Source: Hyphomicrobiales bacterium (GTDB taxonomy: Bacteria; Pseudomonadota; Alphaproteobacteria; Rhizobiales; Rhizobiaceae). From it: a DNA stretch of 64,000 bases. Under the pieces are notes generated by a model. It had not been told where the DNA came from. It searched no databases and saw only the letters and a list, made by a program, of their open reading frames with translations. The stretch spans positions 28,987 to 92,986 of the forward strand of contig NVSG01000003.1 in NCBI GenBank assembly GCA_002401155.1. Direction: 5' to 3'. The position numbers and the translations under genes are program-made. Positions 1 to 9,438 of this stretch are shown in pieces (positions within the stretch are counted from its first letter, which is position 1; each line of letters opens with the position of its first letter).

Positions 1-2348
1 CCTACAGTTACCAACGGACGTTGGTTGATGCAGGTTGATTGGTTTGAACGCTGATATTTCTGCAGACGGTAGATATCCACACCGGATGCCGAAGCATCAA
101 GGTCTTCGGTCACCCGAATAACCACGCGGGTTGCATCTACCTGATCAACAACCCCTGTGCGACGCGCCACAATAGCAGCACCAGAATCACGGGCCACAAC
201 GGCTTCCATGCCGGTGCCAACGAACGGCGCCTCAGCACGTACCAAAGGCACGGCCTGACGCATCATGTTGGAACCCATCAATGCACGGTTCGCATCATCG
301 TTTTCGAGGAACGGAATAAGGGAAGACGCCACCGATACCAGCTGTTTCGGCGATACATCCATCAGGGACACGTTTTCGCGTGGCACCATCATGACATCGC
401 CTGCGTGACGGCAGGTTACGAATTCATTGGTGAAAGTATTATCTTTCTCCATTTGCGCATTGGCCTGAGCCACATAATAGCGCGCCTCTTCCATGGCTGA
501 GAGATAAATGACATCATCGGTCAGTTTACCGTCTTTCACCTTGCGGTACGGGCTTTCGATGAAGCCGTATTTATTGACCCGTGCGAAGGTTGCCAGTGAG
601 TTGATCAGACCAATATTTGGACCCTCTGGTGTTTCAATCGGGCAAATCCGGCCGTAATGGGTTGGATGCACATCGCGCACTTCAAAGCCTGCACGTTCAC
701 GCGTCAGACCACCGGGGCCAAGCGCTGAGAGACGGCGTTTATGGGTGATTTCAGACAGTGGATTGGTCTGATCCATAAACTGGGAAAGCTGCGAAGAGCC
801 GAAGAACTCACGCACCGCAGCAGCAGCTGGCTTGGCGTTGATCAAATCCTGCGGCATCACGGTGTCAACTTCGATGGAAGACATGCGCTCTTTAATGGCG
901 CGTTCCATACGCAACAAACCGATGCGATACTGGTTTTCCATCAACTCGCCAACGGAGCGAACCCGGCGGTTGCCGAGGTTATCGATGTCATCGATATCGC
1001 CTTTGCCATCGCGCAGATCGACAAGGGTTTTCACCACAGACAAAATGTCTTCCTTACGCAAAACGCGTACGGTGTCTTCTGCGTCCAGTTGCAGGCGAAT
1101 GTTCATTTTAACACGGCCAACGGCTGACAAATCATAGCGCTCTGAATCAAAGAACAAAGATTTGAACATTGCCTCAGCAGTATCCATTGTCGGTGGCTCA
1201 CCCGGGCGCATTACCCGATAGATGTCAAACAAGGAGTCTTGACGGTTATTGTTTTTGTCCGCAGCAAGCGTATTTCTGATGAACGCACCCACATTGATGT
1301 GGTCGATGTCCAGAACCTTGAATTTCTTGATTTTATTTTCATCAAGAAGTTCGATGGTTTTTTCGTCGAGTTCATCACCGGCTTCCATGTAGATTTCGCC
1401 GGTTTTCATGTTGACGATATCTTCGGAAATATATTTACCGTAGACCTGTTCATCGGTCGCTTTGATGGCTTTTAGGCCATTTTCAACCAATTGCTTGATG
1501 GTGCGTGCGGTGAGTTTTTTGCCCGTTTCGACAACAACTTCACCGGTATCTGCATCAATCAGATCGGCTTCGGCCTTCATGCCCTTCATGCTATCGCCAT
1601 CAAATTGCATACGCCAGCCTTCGCCGTCGCGTTTCAATTCAGAGGAAGTGTAGAAGGTTGAAAGAATTTCTTCCTGATCAAGGCCCAATGCCATCAACAA
1701 GGTCGTCACCGGCAATTTACGGCGACGATCGATACGGGCAAAAATGATGTCTTTGGCATCAAATTCAATATCGAGCCATGAGCCACGATAAGGAATGACG
1801 CGGGATGCAAACAACAATTTGCCTGAAGAGTGGGTTTTACCTTTGTCGTGATCGAAGAATACACCGGGTGAACGGTGCATCTGGGAAACAATCACGCGCT
1901 CGGTGCCATTGACCACGAAGGTACCATTGCCGGTCATCAAGGGCATGTCGCCCATATAGACGTCTTGCTCTTTGATATCCTTGATGGATTTAGCGCCTGT
2001 ATCTTCATCGATATCAAACACGATGAGACGAAGGGTAACTTTCAACGGGGCGGAATATGTCATGTCGCGCTGGCGGCATTCTTCCACATCGTATTTTGGC
2101 TTATCAAACTCGTAACGCACGAATTCCAGCATGGATGAACCAGTGAAATCGCTGATTGGGAAGACGGATTTGAATGCCGTTTGCAGGCCTTCATCACCAC
2201 GACCACCTTCAGGTTCATCCACCATCAAAAACTTGTCATAAGACTGTTTTTGAATTTCGATGAGATTTGGCATTACTGCCACTTCTGAAATGTTTCCGAA
2301 GAATTTTCTTACGCGTTTACGACCGTTAAAAACATGGGTTTGAGCCAT
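1..2348 (-). CDS. rpoB: DNA-directed RNA polymerase subunit beta (N-terminal 782 residues; 3' end outside window)
   Basis: Beta subunit of RNA polymerase, the catalytic core of transcription. Reading leftward from the ATG at 2346-2348 (ribosome site GGAGC just upstream) gives an uninterrupted frame of about 782 residues that leaves the window, so roughly the C-terminal 40 percent is missing. The protein opens [15 protein letters not shown] and contains the rifampicin-binding cluster at about residues 515-548 ([17 protein letters not shown] then [14 protein letters not shown]). The usual resistance positions hold the susceptible residues; the Thr where E. coli has Asn518 is, as I recall, normal for rhizobial relatives. 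It is the last visible gene of the secE-nusG-rplKAJL-rpoB operon, and rpoC is expected next. Confidence 0.98.
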   Translation of the reverse strand, partial: MAQTHVFNGRKRVRKFFGNISEVAVMPNLIEIQKQSYDKFLMVDEPEGGRGDEGLQTAFKSVFPISDFTGSSMLEFVRYEFDKPKYDVEECRQRDMTYSAPLKVTLRLIVFDIDEDTGAKSIKDIKEQDVYMGDMPLMTGNGTFVVNGTERVIVSQMHRSPGVFFDHDKGKTHSSGKLLFASRVIPYRGSWLDIEFDAKDIIFARIDRRRKLPVTTLLMALGLDQEEILSTFYTSSELKRDGEGWRMQFDGDSMKGMKAEADLIDADTGEVVVETGKKLTARTIKQLVENGLKAIKATDEQVYGKYISEDIVNMKTGEIYMEAGDELDEKTIELLDENKIKKFKVLDIDHINVGAFIRNTLAADKNNNRQDSLFDIYRVMRPGEPPTMDTAEAMFKSLFFDSERYDLSAVGRVKMNIRLQLDAEDTVRVLRKEDILSVVKTLVDLRDGKGDIDDIDNLGNRRVRSVGELMENQYRIGLLRMERAIKERMSSIEVDTVMPQDLINAKPAAAAVREFFGSSQLSQFMDQTNPLSEITHKRRLSALGPGGLTRERAGFEVRDVHPTHYGRICPIETPEGPNIGLINSLATFARVNKYGFIESPYRKVKDGKLTDDVIYLSAMEEARYYVAQANAQMEKDNTFTNEFVTCRHAGDVMMVPRENVSLMDVSPKQLVSVASSLIPFLENDDANRALMGSNMMRQAVPLVRAEAPFVGTGMEAVVARDSGAAIVARRTGVVDQVDATRVVIRVTEDLDASASGVDIYRLQKYQRSNQSTCINQRPLVTV

Positions 2349-2502
2349 GGTTGCTCCTTGATTGTACGCAGCTTTCGCTCGATACCAGTCTCTGGAAAGC
2401 CCATCCAATCGGCTTTCGGGACACAGGTTCGCGCGTCGTCTGTCATTTGCGTCAAGAACCGTTGGCCAATCGGTTCAAAAATCACTGGCCATACTTAATT
2501 CC

Positions 2503-2546
2503 GCACAATTTGGTCCGAAAACCGGTATCCACTTTTCGGATTGTGC
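2503..2546. repeat. Family A intergenic palindrome, copy 1
   Basis: An imperfect 44-base palindrome lies in the rplL-rpoB spacer. Its arms are GCACAA...TCCGAAAA and TTTTCGGA-TTGTGC around the core CCGGTATCCAC. The core AAAACCGGTANCCACTTTT is shared with the copy at 5358. It matches the short palindromic repeat widespread between genes in Rhizobiales. The rest of the 314-base spacer (2349-2662) shows only this palindrome and the small hairpin at 2636. Confidence 0.7.
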
Positions 2547-2635
2547 TTCTACTTTAGTGCCCTGCCCCAGTTCCAAATTTCTTTGAACCTTTTGACAGGT
2601 AAAGCCCCGGACGAATCCGAGGCCAATTCTTTTAA

Positions 2636-2651
2636 TGACCCGAACGGGTCA
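2636..2651 (-). terminator. Attenuator-like hairpin between rplL and rpoB
   Basis: A 7-base inverted repeat (TGACCCG / CGGGTCA) with a very short loop starts 12 bases after the rplL stop in the direction of transcription and is followed by TTAAAAG rather than a long T run. In E. coli the rplL-rpoB spacer holds an attenuator and an RNase III site that set the ratio of ribosomal protein to polymerase. This hairpin could play the same part, but the weak T tract makes it at most a partial terminator. Confidence 0.4.
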
Positions 2652-2662
2652 GGCAATCAAAA

Positions 2663-3037
2663 TTACTTGAGTTCGGCTTTAGCGCCAGCTTCTTCAAGTT
2701 TCTTCTTAATTTCTTCGCCTTCAGCTTTAGTAACAGCTTCTTTAACTGCTTTAGGTGCTGCTTCAACGAGGTCTTTAGCTTCTTTCAAGCCAAGGCCTGT
2801 GATGCCGCGAACTTCTTTAATCACACTGATTTTAGAAGCACCGATTTCAGTCAAAATGACGTCAAATTCGGTTTGCTCTTCAGCAGCTTCGCCACCGGCA
2901 GCAGCGCCAGCAGCAGCAACTGCAACGGGAGCAGCGGCAGAAACGCCCCATTTGTCTTCAAGCATTTTAGAAAGCTCTGCAGCTTCCAAAACTGACAAGC
3001 CTGAAAGCTCGTCTACGATCTTTGCTAGATCAGCCAT
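2663..3037 (-). CDS. rplL: 50S ribosomal protein L7/L12
   Basis: Stalk protein of the large ribosomal subunit that recruits translation GTPases. It has 124 residues, the usual family size: an N-terminal dimerisation helix ([20 protein letters not shown]), an Ala-rich hinge at about residues 36-53, and a C-terminal domain with the motif [20 protein letters not shown]. The ATG at 3035-3037 follows AAGGAA. It lies downstream of rplJ with a 48-base gap, as in nearly all bacteria. Confidence 0.98.
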   Translation of the reverse strand: MADLAKIVDELSGLSVLEAAELSKMLEDKWGVSAAAPVAVAAAGAAAGGEAAEEQTEFDVILTEIGASKISVIKEVRGITGLGLKEAKDLVEAAPKAVKEAVTKAEGEEIKKKLEEAGAKAELK

Positions 3038-3085
3038 AATAATATTCCTTTAGTTCAAACTTTGTTTTAGTTGTGACTAACGACC

Positions 3086-3604
3086 TTACGCCGCCTCGTC
3101 CTTCTGGCCATAAGCCCCGAATACGCGCGCCAATTGTCCGGCAGGTGCATTGATTACCTGTGCGATACGGCTTGCTGGAGTTGAAATCATACCAACAAGT
3201 CTACCACGTAGTTCATCCAGTGATGGCAGTGCAGCCAAAGACTTCACAGCATTCACATCGAGGTTGATAGCGCCCATTGCTCCACCGAGAATAACGAGCT
3301 TTTCGTTAATCTTGGCGAATTCGACCGCTATCTTGGGTGCAGTGACAGCATCCGGGGAATATGCAATCAGGGTTTGACCCTGAAACAAATCCGAGATGTG
3401 CTCTACATCCGTGCCCTGAAGAGCGAGTTTGGCAAGGCGGTTTTTCGCGACTTTAACGGTTCCGCCTGCTTCTTTCATGCTTGCACGCAAGGTGCTCATG
3501 TCAGCAACAGTCAGACCGGTATAGTGAGCAACAACCACGGCACCAGATTCCTGGAACTCAGTATTCATGGAAGCTACAAATTCACTTTTTTCCGCTTTAT
3601 CCAC
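3086..3604 (-). CDS. rplJ: 50S ribosomal protein L10
   Basis: Base of the ribosomal stalk; binds 23S rRNA and L7/L12 dimers, and in other bacteria represses its own operon through the leader RNA. 172 residues. Translation starts at a GTG (3602-3604) behind GGAGAGAG, giving [20 protein letters not shown]. The L10 core is clear ([18 protein letters not shown], then [13 protein letters not shown]), and the C-terminal helix that carries L7/L12 ends the protein. The non-ATG start and long leader fit autogenous control. Confidence 0.97.
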   Translation of the reverse strand: MDKAEKSEFVASMNTEFQESGAVVVAHYTGLTVADMSTLRASMKEAGGTVKVAKNRLAKLALQGTDVEHISDLFQGQTLIAYSPDAVTAPKIAVEFAKINEKLVILGGAMGAINLDVNAVKSLAALPSLDELRGRLVGMISTPASRIAQVINAPAGQLARVFGAYGQKDEAA

Positions 3605-3920
3605 AGTCTCTCTCCGTTTTAGATCCCCATCACAAGGATGGTTCTCCGGTTAAGTGCTGTTCTTTGCTACCTAAGTAGCGCGAACAACGTTTGAGGTCCT
3701 GTCCCCTGATAGACATCCCAATTGAGCGGGATTACCACAAGGCTTACGAGTTTGAACAAGGACTTTCGTCCCAACGAGGCATTCGCCCCAAATTCGTTCT
3801 CACTCCCATCTATTGTAGGTCTATGGTTTCAAAACTTCCGTCCATTGCTGAACTTCAATTTAGGCCCCAAGGATTAAGGCACCAGCCGTAAGGCAGGCCA
3901 CCCACAGTCTCGGACAGGTA
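3605..3920 (-). promoter_or_regulatory. Putative L10 leader (autoregulatory RNA upstream of rplJ)
   Basis: There is a 475-base gap between rplA and rplJ with no convincing gene. On the minus strand, near 3898-3916, it carries the string CCGAGACTGTGGGTGGC, which resembles the conserved 5' part of ribosomal protein L10 leaders, followed by GC-rich segments able to pair and then a ribosome site at the rplJ GTG. I infer the L10/L12-binding leader that represses rplJL. The fold was not computed; a covariance-model search for the L10 leader family would settle it. Confidence 0.5.
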
Positions 3921-3983
3921 TTATTCAAAATACTCAAGGCTCACACCCGTCTTGGGCTCACGCCCAGTTGCATTTTGAAATCT

Positions 3984-4060
3984 CGGCGGCGAGCCGCCGA
4001 AATCTTGTTCTGGTGGCGAACCACCGAAATCTCATCCTGATGGCGAACCACCGAAATCTT
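3984..4060. repeat. Three tandem 27-base hairpin units between rplA and rplJ
   Basis: Three units spaced exactly 27 bases apart each contain a hairpin followed by GAAATCT: CGGCGG-CGAG-CCGCCG (3984-3999), GGTGG-CGAA-CCACC (4012-4025) and TGG-CGAA-CCA (4041-4050). GAAATCT recurs at 3999, 4026 and 4053, and once more at 3977. Stem sequences differ while pairing is kept, which suggests selection on structure or duplication of a hairpin seed. The array begins about 20 bases downstream of the rplA stop in the transcribed direction. Confidence 0.75.
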
Positions 4061-4079
4061 GTTTTGGCTAATTAAAGCC

Positions 4080-4772
4080 TTATTCAGTCAAAGATGCCGG
4101 ATCGACTTTGATACCGGGACCCATGGTTGAAGAAATTGCTACACGCTCAACGAAAGTACCCTTGGCACCGGTTGGCTTTGCTTTCATGACCGCATCGGTC
4201 AGTGCGCGGATGTTTTCTTCAAGTGCATCAGCACCAAAAGAAGCTTTTCCAACGCCAGCTTGAATGATACCGGCCTTTTCAACGCGAAACTCTACTGAAC
4301 CGCCTTTGGCAGCTTTAACAGCTGCAGCAACATCCATGGTCACTGTTCCTGTTCTAGGGTTTGGCATCAAATTGCGCGGGCCAAGCACTTTACCCAAACG
4401 ACCAACGAGGGCCATCATGTCAGGTGTTGCAATGCAGCGGTCAAAGTTGATTTTACCGGCCTGAACATCAGCCATCAAATCTTCTGCACCAACAATATCA
4501 GCACCAGCAGCTTTTGCTTCTTCTGCTTTATCGTCTTTGGCGAATACAGCTACACGAACGGTACGGCCTGTGCCATTTGGCAAATTGATAACACCGCGAA
4601 CCATTTGGTCTGCATGGCGGGGATCAACACCCAAATTCATCGAAATTTCGATGGTTTCGTCAAATTTTGCCAACGCACGTTCTTTGACCATGGCAACAGC
4701 CTCAGTCAAACCGTACAGTTTTTCGCGATCAATGCCTTCTGAGGCAGATTTAAATCTTTTTCCAATAGCCAT
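4080..4772 (-). CDS. rplA: 50S ribosomal protein L1
   Basis: Large-subunit protein of the L1 stalk, also the repressor of the rplKA unit in other bacteria. 230 residues, the normal length. The family signature is visible around the second domain ([19 protein letters not shown]), and the N-terminus reads [20 protein letters not shown]. The ATG sits three bases after the rplK stop, so the two are co-transcribed and probably translationally coupled. Confidence 0.98.
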   Translation of the reverse strand: MAIGKRFKSASEGIDREKLYGLTEAVAMVKERALAKFDETIEISMNLGVDPRHADQMVRGVINLPNGTGRTVRVAVFAKDDKAEEAKAAGADIVGAEDLMADVQAGKINFDRCIATPDMMALVGRLGKVLGPRNLMPNPRTGTVTMDVAAAVKAAKGGSVEFRVEKAGIIQAGVGKASFGADALEENIRALTDAVMKAKPTGAKGTFVERVAISSTMGPGIKVDPASLTE

Positions 4773-4775
4773 CAG

Positions 4776-5204
4776 TTAGCCCTCCGTTTCCACGCCCATT
4801 GAGCGGGCGGAACCTTCAACGATTTTCATTGCAGCTTCGATGGTGGTTGCATTCAGATCAACCATCTTCTTTTCTGCGATTTCCTGAACCTGCTTGCGGC
4901 TCAACTTAGCAACTGATGTGCGACCAGGCTCGGTAGAGCCCTTTGCCAAACCAGCAGCCTTACGGATGAAGTAAGACATAGGAGGCTGCTTCAGTACGAA
5001 GGTAAAGGACTTGTCCTGATAAATGGTAATTACACAAGGAACCGGAGCTCCCTTTTCCATTTCCTGGGTTTTAGCGTTAAACGCCTTACAAAATTCCATG
5101 ATATTCAGGCCACGCTGACCAAGTGCCGGACCGATTGGTGGCGAAGGCGATGCGCTTCCTGCTGGAACCTGAAGCTTCAGGTATCCGTCAATTTTTTTAG
5201 CCAT
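4776..5204 (-). CDS. rplK: 50S ribosomal protein L11
   Basis: Large-subunit protein of the GTPase-associated centre, target of thiostrepton and needed for RelA activation. 142 residues, with the N-terminal [20 protein letters not shown] loop and a C-terminal rRNA-binding domain. It is first in the rplKA pair, separated from nusG by 196 bases that hold one family A palindrome and no gene. Confidence 0.98.
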   Translation of the reverse strand: MAKKIDGYLKLQVPAGSASPSPPIGPALGQRGLNIMEFCKAFNAKTQEMEKGAPVPCVITIYQDKSFTFVLKQPPMSYFIRKAAGLAKGSTEPGRTSVAKLSRKQVQEIAEKKMVDLNATTIEAAMKIVEGSARSMGVETEG

Positions 5205-5357
5205 AATTCACTCTGCTATTTGCACCACCTGCCCTAAGACAAATGACGCGGTTCAAATTAACCGGAACAAATTCCGGCGTTGCAGTTGCGTGGTAGGCCC
5301 AATTTGAACCGGCAAAAGCCCAAACAAGCTCCCACGCTTTTCTTGACGAACCCTTAT

Positions 5358-5400
5358 CCCAAAACCGGTAACCACTTTTGGGAGGCACGCTTTAAATGAT
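5358..5400. repeat. Family A intergenic palindrome, copy 2
   Basis: CCCAAAA (5358-5364) pairs with TTTTGGG (5376-5382) around CCGGTAACCAC, followed by GGCACGCTTTAAATGATCTAA. The core differs from the copy at 2503 at one base. The outer stem bases change with pairing kept (CCGAAAA/TTTTCGG there, CCCAAAA/TTTTGGG here), as expected of a structured repeat. It lies just downstream of the nusG stop. Confidence 0.65.
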
Positions 5401-5931
5401 CTAAGTCTTTTCGACCTGACCATATTCCAGATCGACCGGGGTTGCCCGACCGAAAATTGAAACTTCCACCTTAAGACGCGCACGCTCCTCGTCCACTTCC
5501 TGAACGATACCGTTAAACGAAGCAAATGGACCATCGGAAACGCGAACGCTTTCACCCACATCAAACATGATGGAAGGCTTGGGACGATCAACGCCTTCCT
5601 GCACCTGATTAAGAATATGCTGAGCTTCGCGCTCCATGATCGGCTGAGGCTTATGGTCGGAACCAAGAAAGCCCGTCACCTTCGGGGTGTTCTTGACCAA
5701 ATGGAATGCCTCATCGGTCATTTCCATTTTCACAAGCACATAACCCGGGAAAAACTTGCGTTCGGCATCAACCTTGCGGCCACGACGAACTTCTACGACT
5801 TTTTCAGTCGGCACCAGAACGGCCTCGAACAAATGCTCAAGCCCTTTTTGTTTGATCTGCTCTTCAATCGATTCGGCCACTTTCTTTTCGAAATTCGAAT
5901 AAGCGTGAACGATGTACCAGCGGTGCGCCAT
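5401..5931 (-). CDS. nusG: Transcription termination/antitermination factor NusG
   Basis: Elongation factor that bridges RNA polymerase to Rho or to the ribosome. 176 residues: an N-terminal NGN domain beginning with the family-typical RWYIVHAYSNFEKKVAE and containing RKFFPGYVLVKMEM, then a C-terminal KOW domain (VRVSDGPFASFNGIVQEVDEE). The ATG follows AAGGATACGAC. It sits between secE and rplK as in most proteobacteria. Confidence 0.98.
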   Translation of the reverse strand: MAHRWYIVHAYSNFEKKVAESIEEQIKQKGLEHLFEAVLVPTEKVVEVRRGRKVDAERKFFPGYVLVKMEMTDEAFHLVKNTPKVTGFLGSDHKPQPIMEREAQHILNQVQEGVDRPKPSIMFDVGESVRVSDGPFASFNGIVQEVDEERARLKVEVSIFGRATPVDLEYGQVEKT

Positions 5932-6018
5932 TAATGTCGTATCCTTATTAATCCAGCATTTGAGAGCAAAGGCCGGACTAAAACCTCAATTATGAACCCG
6001 TATTTTCAGGAACCTGTT

Positions 6019-6213
6019 TTAATTACCAAGTATCAGCCCGATACCCCAGCCGAGCAATTGATCCAGAGCGAAGAAAAACAACGCTGCAATAACCACCATG
6101 ATGAACACCATGATCGTGGTGATCACAGTTTCACGGCGGGTTGGCCATGTGACTTTAGAAGTCTCGGCTCGCACCTGCTGAATAAAGGTGAATGGATTAA
6201 TTTTGGCGGCCAT
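6019..6213 (-). CDS. secE: Preprotein translocase subunit SecE
   Basis: Small membrane subunit of the SecYEG protein-export channel. 64 residues in the short, single-membrane-span form: a cytoplasmic amphipathic part with the signature VRAETSKVTWPTRRETV, then one hydrophobic helix (about residues 31-58). It is the first gene of the operon in this window; the tRNA-Trp and tuf genes that often precede secE in related genomes are not seen here. Confidence 0.96.
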   Translation of the reverse strand: MAAKINPFTFIQQVRAETSKVTWPTRRETVITTIMVFIMVVIAALFFFALDQLLGWGIGLILGN

Positions 6214-6371
6214 GTGTCAGAACGCTTTCGCTCGGATTTTTGAACTCGATTATACTTGCCCTAGCTGACAAAAAAATAATATTGAAAACCGTTGATAAAA
6301 CTCCGATTTTCCACACATTTTAGCGCGTACAGTAAATTCTCTTCACCCTACGCGCGTCACCCAGAGGCCCT

Positions 6372-6400
6372 TACATAAAACGTGAGGGGGAAAAGCGCAA
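6372..6400 (-). promoter_or_regulatory. Candidate sigma-70-type promoter for secE-nusG operon
   Basis: On the minus strand TTGCGC (6395-6400) and TATGTA (6372-6377) are separated by 17 bases, about 160 bases upstream of the secE ATG. It is the best -35/-10 pair I see in the 6214-6460 spacer. The match is moderate and no start site can be verified from sequence alone. Confidence 0.35.
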
Positions 6401-6536
6401 GGGGTTGTTTAAGGGAATCCTGAAAATTCAACCCTTTTATATAGGTTTAAGAAACTCTTGCACAGGATAAATGCGAAACGATCACCAAATTGGCCCGAAC
6501 CTATGCTGGGCCTATTCTCTATCCCACGCCGGACTT

Positions 6537-7125
6537 TCATAACAGTCGCGCGGTACAGTCAAAAATCAAACCCGGAACACCAAACCAGCTTTGGCTTTTA
6601 TCAGAATCATAAACCGTTGTTTGATACCCTCCGGCATCCAATTCTGATTCTTCGGAAATAATTTCACCTTCTGCCTTTCTGGTTGTCGTCATCTGACTCC
6701 GGCCGTTTGCATTGGTTTGATCTTAGTCGATTCTGACCGAAGAGCCGTCATCGTAGACTGTCTCACGATAATCCAGACCATCTGCCGTGTAGGAATATAT
6801 ATCGACAGACCAAGCTTCCTGATCACCTGCATCATATATATGCGTGGCACGTGGCGGCTGAATAAGAATACGTAACCGTACCAGCAGTATCGGCAGCGTT
6901 ACCAGATTCTGAATCATTCCATTTGGTATTCAATCTGGTAATTTGAGCTGCAACCTGACCGGAATCAAAATCCGCCTTGTTGTAGCTATTGTCACGGGAC
7001 TCTAATTCTGTTGGCAGGACTTCAACTACCTGCATATCTACTACCGGGTTTTCCTCGGTACAATTCATGTTGTGCGTCGGTGAAACTGAACAAACTATGC
7101 GCATGTATTTTATTTTCTTAATCAC
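6537..7125 (-). pseudogene. Decayed fragment of a repeat-rich (calcium-binding/beta-repeat-like) protein
   Basis: Read on the minus strand this stretch keeps protein-like wording but is broken twice. One frame (from 7125) ends ...AGTVTYSYSAATCHAYI; near 6840-6890 coding sense moves to a second frame with DAGDQEAWSVDIYSYTADG and YRETVYDDGSSVRID, then an in-frame TAA at 6723-6725, after which the same frame continues sensibly (DQTNANGRSQMTTTRKAEG, then DAGGYQTTVYDSDKSQSWF). The two copies of the ETVYD/TTVYD unit resemble the degenerate internal repeats of large rhizobial repeat proteins. A frameshift plus a nonsense codon (GAC-TAA-GAT, probably once GAC-TAC-GAT) make a pseudogene the best reading. 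No full-length relative is present. Confidence 0.5.
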
Positions 7126-7762
7126 ATTTGCTTAGTCTCAAATATACCGCTGAGACCTTAAGTCTGATTTACATAAGATCGTAAAATTGAGACCGAATAT
7201 CTGGAGTGCCATTAGAGATTTCCTCACCTTAAACTTGCGATATACTTCGTGCAATTATTCACAATAAAACCTGCCCGTTACAACGAGAAGCCTTAGTGAC
7301 TTTGGCTTTCTCGACGATATGGATGTCCCACTTTCAAAACTGAACCGAAGATGAATGGGCCGTTCAGTACGGGTTCGGTGCTGACTTCATAGAAGGGATG
7401 CGTGGGGCTTTTGAGTTGCGGTGACATTTAACCATCGGAACGCGGAGTGAAGGATCAATTTGATGAGCAATGGGACACCCGGAAAATACCGAAGCTTTTG
7501 CGAGGCAATCAGCATGCATAAAACAAGCGAAATTGAGGAAAAGGTTTTGTTTAAAAATGTACAACCAAATCTATTGCCAAATCTATTGAACGCAATTCAT
7601 AAGGTTTGTCTGCAAGTTGAGAATTCGACCCAACGCGATTAAGCCTGCCTCTTTGAACTTGGCATCGATCTTTGCTGATGATATGAATTCGGCAGACTAG
7701 TTCAATTGTTAAGTTTATTGTCGACTGACCGGATCGGTTGCAGTTGTCTGGAGGGGCAAAAA
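7126..7762. other. Non-genic stretch with possible coding relics upstream of the catabolic operon
   Basis: No intact gene is convincing here. Two plus-strand segments look like remnants in different frames: one near 7366-7420 encoding YGFGADFIEGMRGAFELR before a stop, and one near 7454-7520 encoding QFDEQWDTRKIPKLLRGN. A short frame at 7463-7642 (59 residues, ATG behind AAGGA) overlaps them and is more likely chance. A 12-base direct repeat (CCAAATCTATTG, twice) occurs at 7564-7588. I cannot name the ancestor. The stretch also must contain the promoter of the operon starting at 7763. Confidence 0.25.
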
Positions 7763-8686
7763 ATGGCGAAAGAGATTGAAGGACTAATCAAAAGCGAAGA
7801 AGATGTGACGGCGATCGTTTTATCTTCTTATGAAAAGACGTCCGACCCGAGGCTGAATGAAATCATGACCTCGCTGACAAAGCATTTGCACGCTTTTTTG
7901 CTGGAAACGCGCCCCACGGAAGAAGAATACGAGATGGGGCTGCGCTGGGTTGCCAGCCTTGGGCATCACACGGACAATGCTAATAATGAGGTGGTGCTTG
8001 CGGCCGATGTGCTTGGCGCCTCTACGCTTATCGATCTTATGAATAACAATGGTGGCCGTGGTGAAACCATGTCTGCCCTGCTCGGCCCGTTTTATCGAGG
8101 CGGCGCGCCTGATTGCGGTGTTGACGATAATATTGCGCGTTCTGATCAAGAGGGATTGCCACTATTTTTTAGCGGGCGCGTGATTGATCTGGATGGATCA
8201 TCGATTGCGGGTGCCAGTGTGGATGTGTGGCAGGCGTCCCCGGTTGGGCTCTATGAAAATCAGGATGCAGGTCAGGATGATTTCAATTTGCGCGGAAAAT
8301 TCACCTCCGATGCTGAGGGCCGCTATTCATTTCGCTCGGTCAGACCATCGGGATATCCCGTACCGACCAGCGGGCCTGTGGGAGATTTGCTGCGGGCGCA
8401 AAATCGCAAAGCGTTTCGTCCGGCTCATGTGCATTTCATCGTTTCTGCGCCCGGTCGCAAAACGCTGATCACGCAAGTGTTCTCTGATACCGATGAGGCG
8501 ATGATCGGGGATGTGGTGTTTGGTGCGAAGGAAGCAATTGTTGGCGATTTTGTGAGCCATCAAGGACCGCATCCGGATTACCCCGGCGTTGAAGGAGAAT
8601 TCTTCACCTGCAAGTTTGATTTCAAACTGGTTGAAGGAACACCGACATTTCCCGTTCCGCCGATCAGCGGCAAAGTTGAGGACTAG
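7763..8686 (+). CDS. Intradiol ring-cleavage dioxygenase (hydroxyquinol/catechol 1,2-dioxygenase family)
   Basis: Non-haem Fe(III) enzyme that opens ortho-dihydroxylated aromatic rings between the hydroxyls, in the cytoplasm. The ATG at 7763 is chosen because GGAGGGG lies six bases upstream; an earlier in-frame start at 7706 has no such site. The 307-residue product has the N-terminal helical dimerisation domain of catechol/hydroxyquinol dioxygenases (about residues 1-100, with LGPFYRGGAP after it) and the catalytic beta domain with the four iron ligands in family context: Tyr in GLYENQD, Tyr in SGYPVP, and both His of RPAHVHFI. Hydroxyquinol 1,2-dioxygenase is my first guess, catechol the alternative. 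First gene of a plus-strand catabolic operon. Confidence 0.85.
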   Translation: MAKEIEGLIKSEEDVTAIVLSSYEKTSDPRLNEIMTSLTKHLHAFLLETRPTEEEYEMGLRWVASLGHHTDNANNEVVLAADVLGASTLIDLMNNNGGRGETMSALLGPFYRGGAPDCGVDDNIARSDQEGLPLFFSGRVIDLDGSSIAGASVDVWQASPVGLYENQDAGQDDFNLRGKFTSDAEGRYSFRSVRPSGYPVPTSGPVGDLLRAQNRKAFRPAHVHFIVSAPGRKTLITQVFSDTDEAMIGDVVFGAKEAIVGDFVSHQGPHPDYPGVEGEFFTCKFDFKLVEGTPTFPVPPISGKVED

Positions 8687-8694
8687 ATTTTATA

Positions 8695-9438
8695 ATGAGC
8701 GATCTTTCAGGAAAAGTGGCGGTTGTCACGGGTGGTTCCGGCGGCATCGGCAAGGCTGTTTGCGCGCAAATGGCCGAAGCTGGCGCGAAAGTGATTGTGG
8801 GCTATCGCACCAATAAAGCGGGCGCGGAAGAAATTCTGGCCGGGCTTGAAGGGGATGGCCATATCGCCCTGCCCTTGTCGATTGAAGATACATCGACGAT
8901 TGAAACCTTCCGCGATAAAGTGCTGGAAGCGATGGGACGTGTTGATATTCTAGTGAATACCGCTGGTATGACCAAGCCGGTAGCGCACGGCGATCTTGAT
9001 GGGCTGACCGACGAGATTATCGATGAGGTTTTTATCAATAATTTTCGGGGCGTCTTTGCGACTATCCGCGCCTTCGGGCCAGCTTTGAAAGCATCGGGTG
9101 ACGGGTTGATTGTGAACGTATCTTCGATTGCGGCGTTTAAAGGCTTTGGTTCTTCCATTGCCTATTGCGGGGCCAAGGCGGCTCTTGATGCCATGACTCA
9201 TTCGCTGGGCATTGCGCTTGGGCCAGAAATCCGCGTCATGTCGGTTTCTCCCGGCGTGGTGGATACAAGTTTTGTTCCCGGTCGCACCCGCGAATTCTCG
9301 GAAAAAGCTGCTGCTGCGACGCCCCTGCAAAAAGTCACAGAGGGCGCCGACGTGGCGCGTGCCATCATGGCCTGCGCAACTCATTTGCGGCTTTCCACCG
9401 GCACACGCATCGTGGTTGATTCAGGACGGAGCCTATAA
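8695..9438 (+). CDS. Short-chain dehydrogenase/reductase
   Basis: NAD(P)-dependent oxidoreductase of the classical SDR family, 247 residues. Visible are the cofactor motif TGGSGGIG near the N-terminus, NTAG at about residue 90, the catalytic Ser (VNVSSIAAF), the YxxxK pair (YCGAK) and a C-terminal proline/glycine segment (SVSPGVVDTSF). It starts eight bases after the dioxygenase stop, without a strong ribosome site of its own, so coupling is likely. The substrate cannot be told from sequence; the position suggests a step in the aromatic pathway of this operon. Confidence 0.9.
   Translation: MSDLSGKVAVVTGGSGGIGKAVCAQMAEAGAKVIVGYRTNKAGAEEILAGLEGDGHIALPLSIEDTSTIETFRDKVLEAMGRVDILVNTAGMTKPVAHGDLDGLTDEIIDEVFINNFRGVFATIRAFGPALKASGDGLIVNVSSIAAFKGFGSSIAYCGAKAALDAMTHSLGIALGPEIRVMSVSPGVVDTSFVPGRTREFSEKAAAATPLQKVTEGADVARAIMACATHLRLSTGTRIVVDSGRSL

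Noticed and set aside
712..812. Possible rifampicin-resistance substitution (Thr where E. coli RpoB has Asn518)
   Set aside because: As far as I recall Thr is the normal residue in rhizobial relatives; the main resistance positions (Asp516, His526, Ser531 equivalents) hold susceptible residues.
741..2138. Several plus-strand open frames inside rpoB
   Set aside because: They are antisense shadows of the continuous rpoB frame, have no ribosome sites and biased, unlikely composition.
5197..5388. Minus-strand frame between nusG and rplK
   Set aside because: It covers a family A palindrome and overlaps the rplK start; it is not conserved-looking.
7463..7642. 59-codon plus-strand frame with AAGGA in front
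   Set aside because: It overlaps coding relics in another frame, has no known motif and lies in a decayed zone; kept only as part of the relic region.
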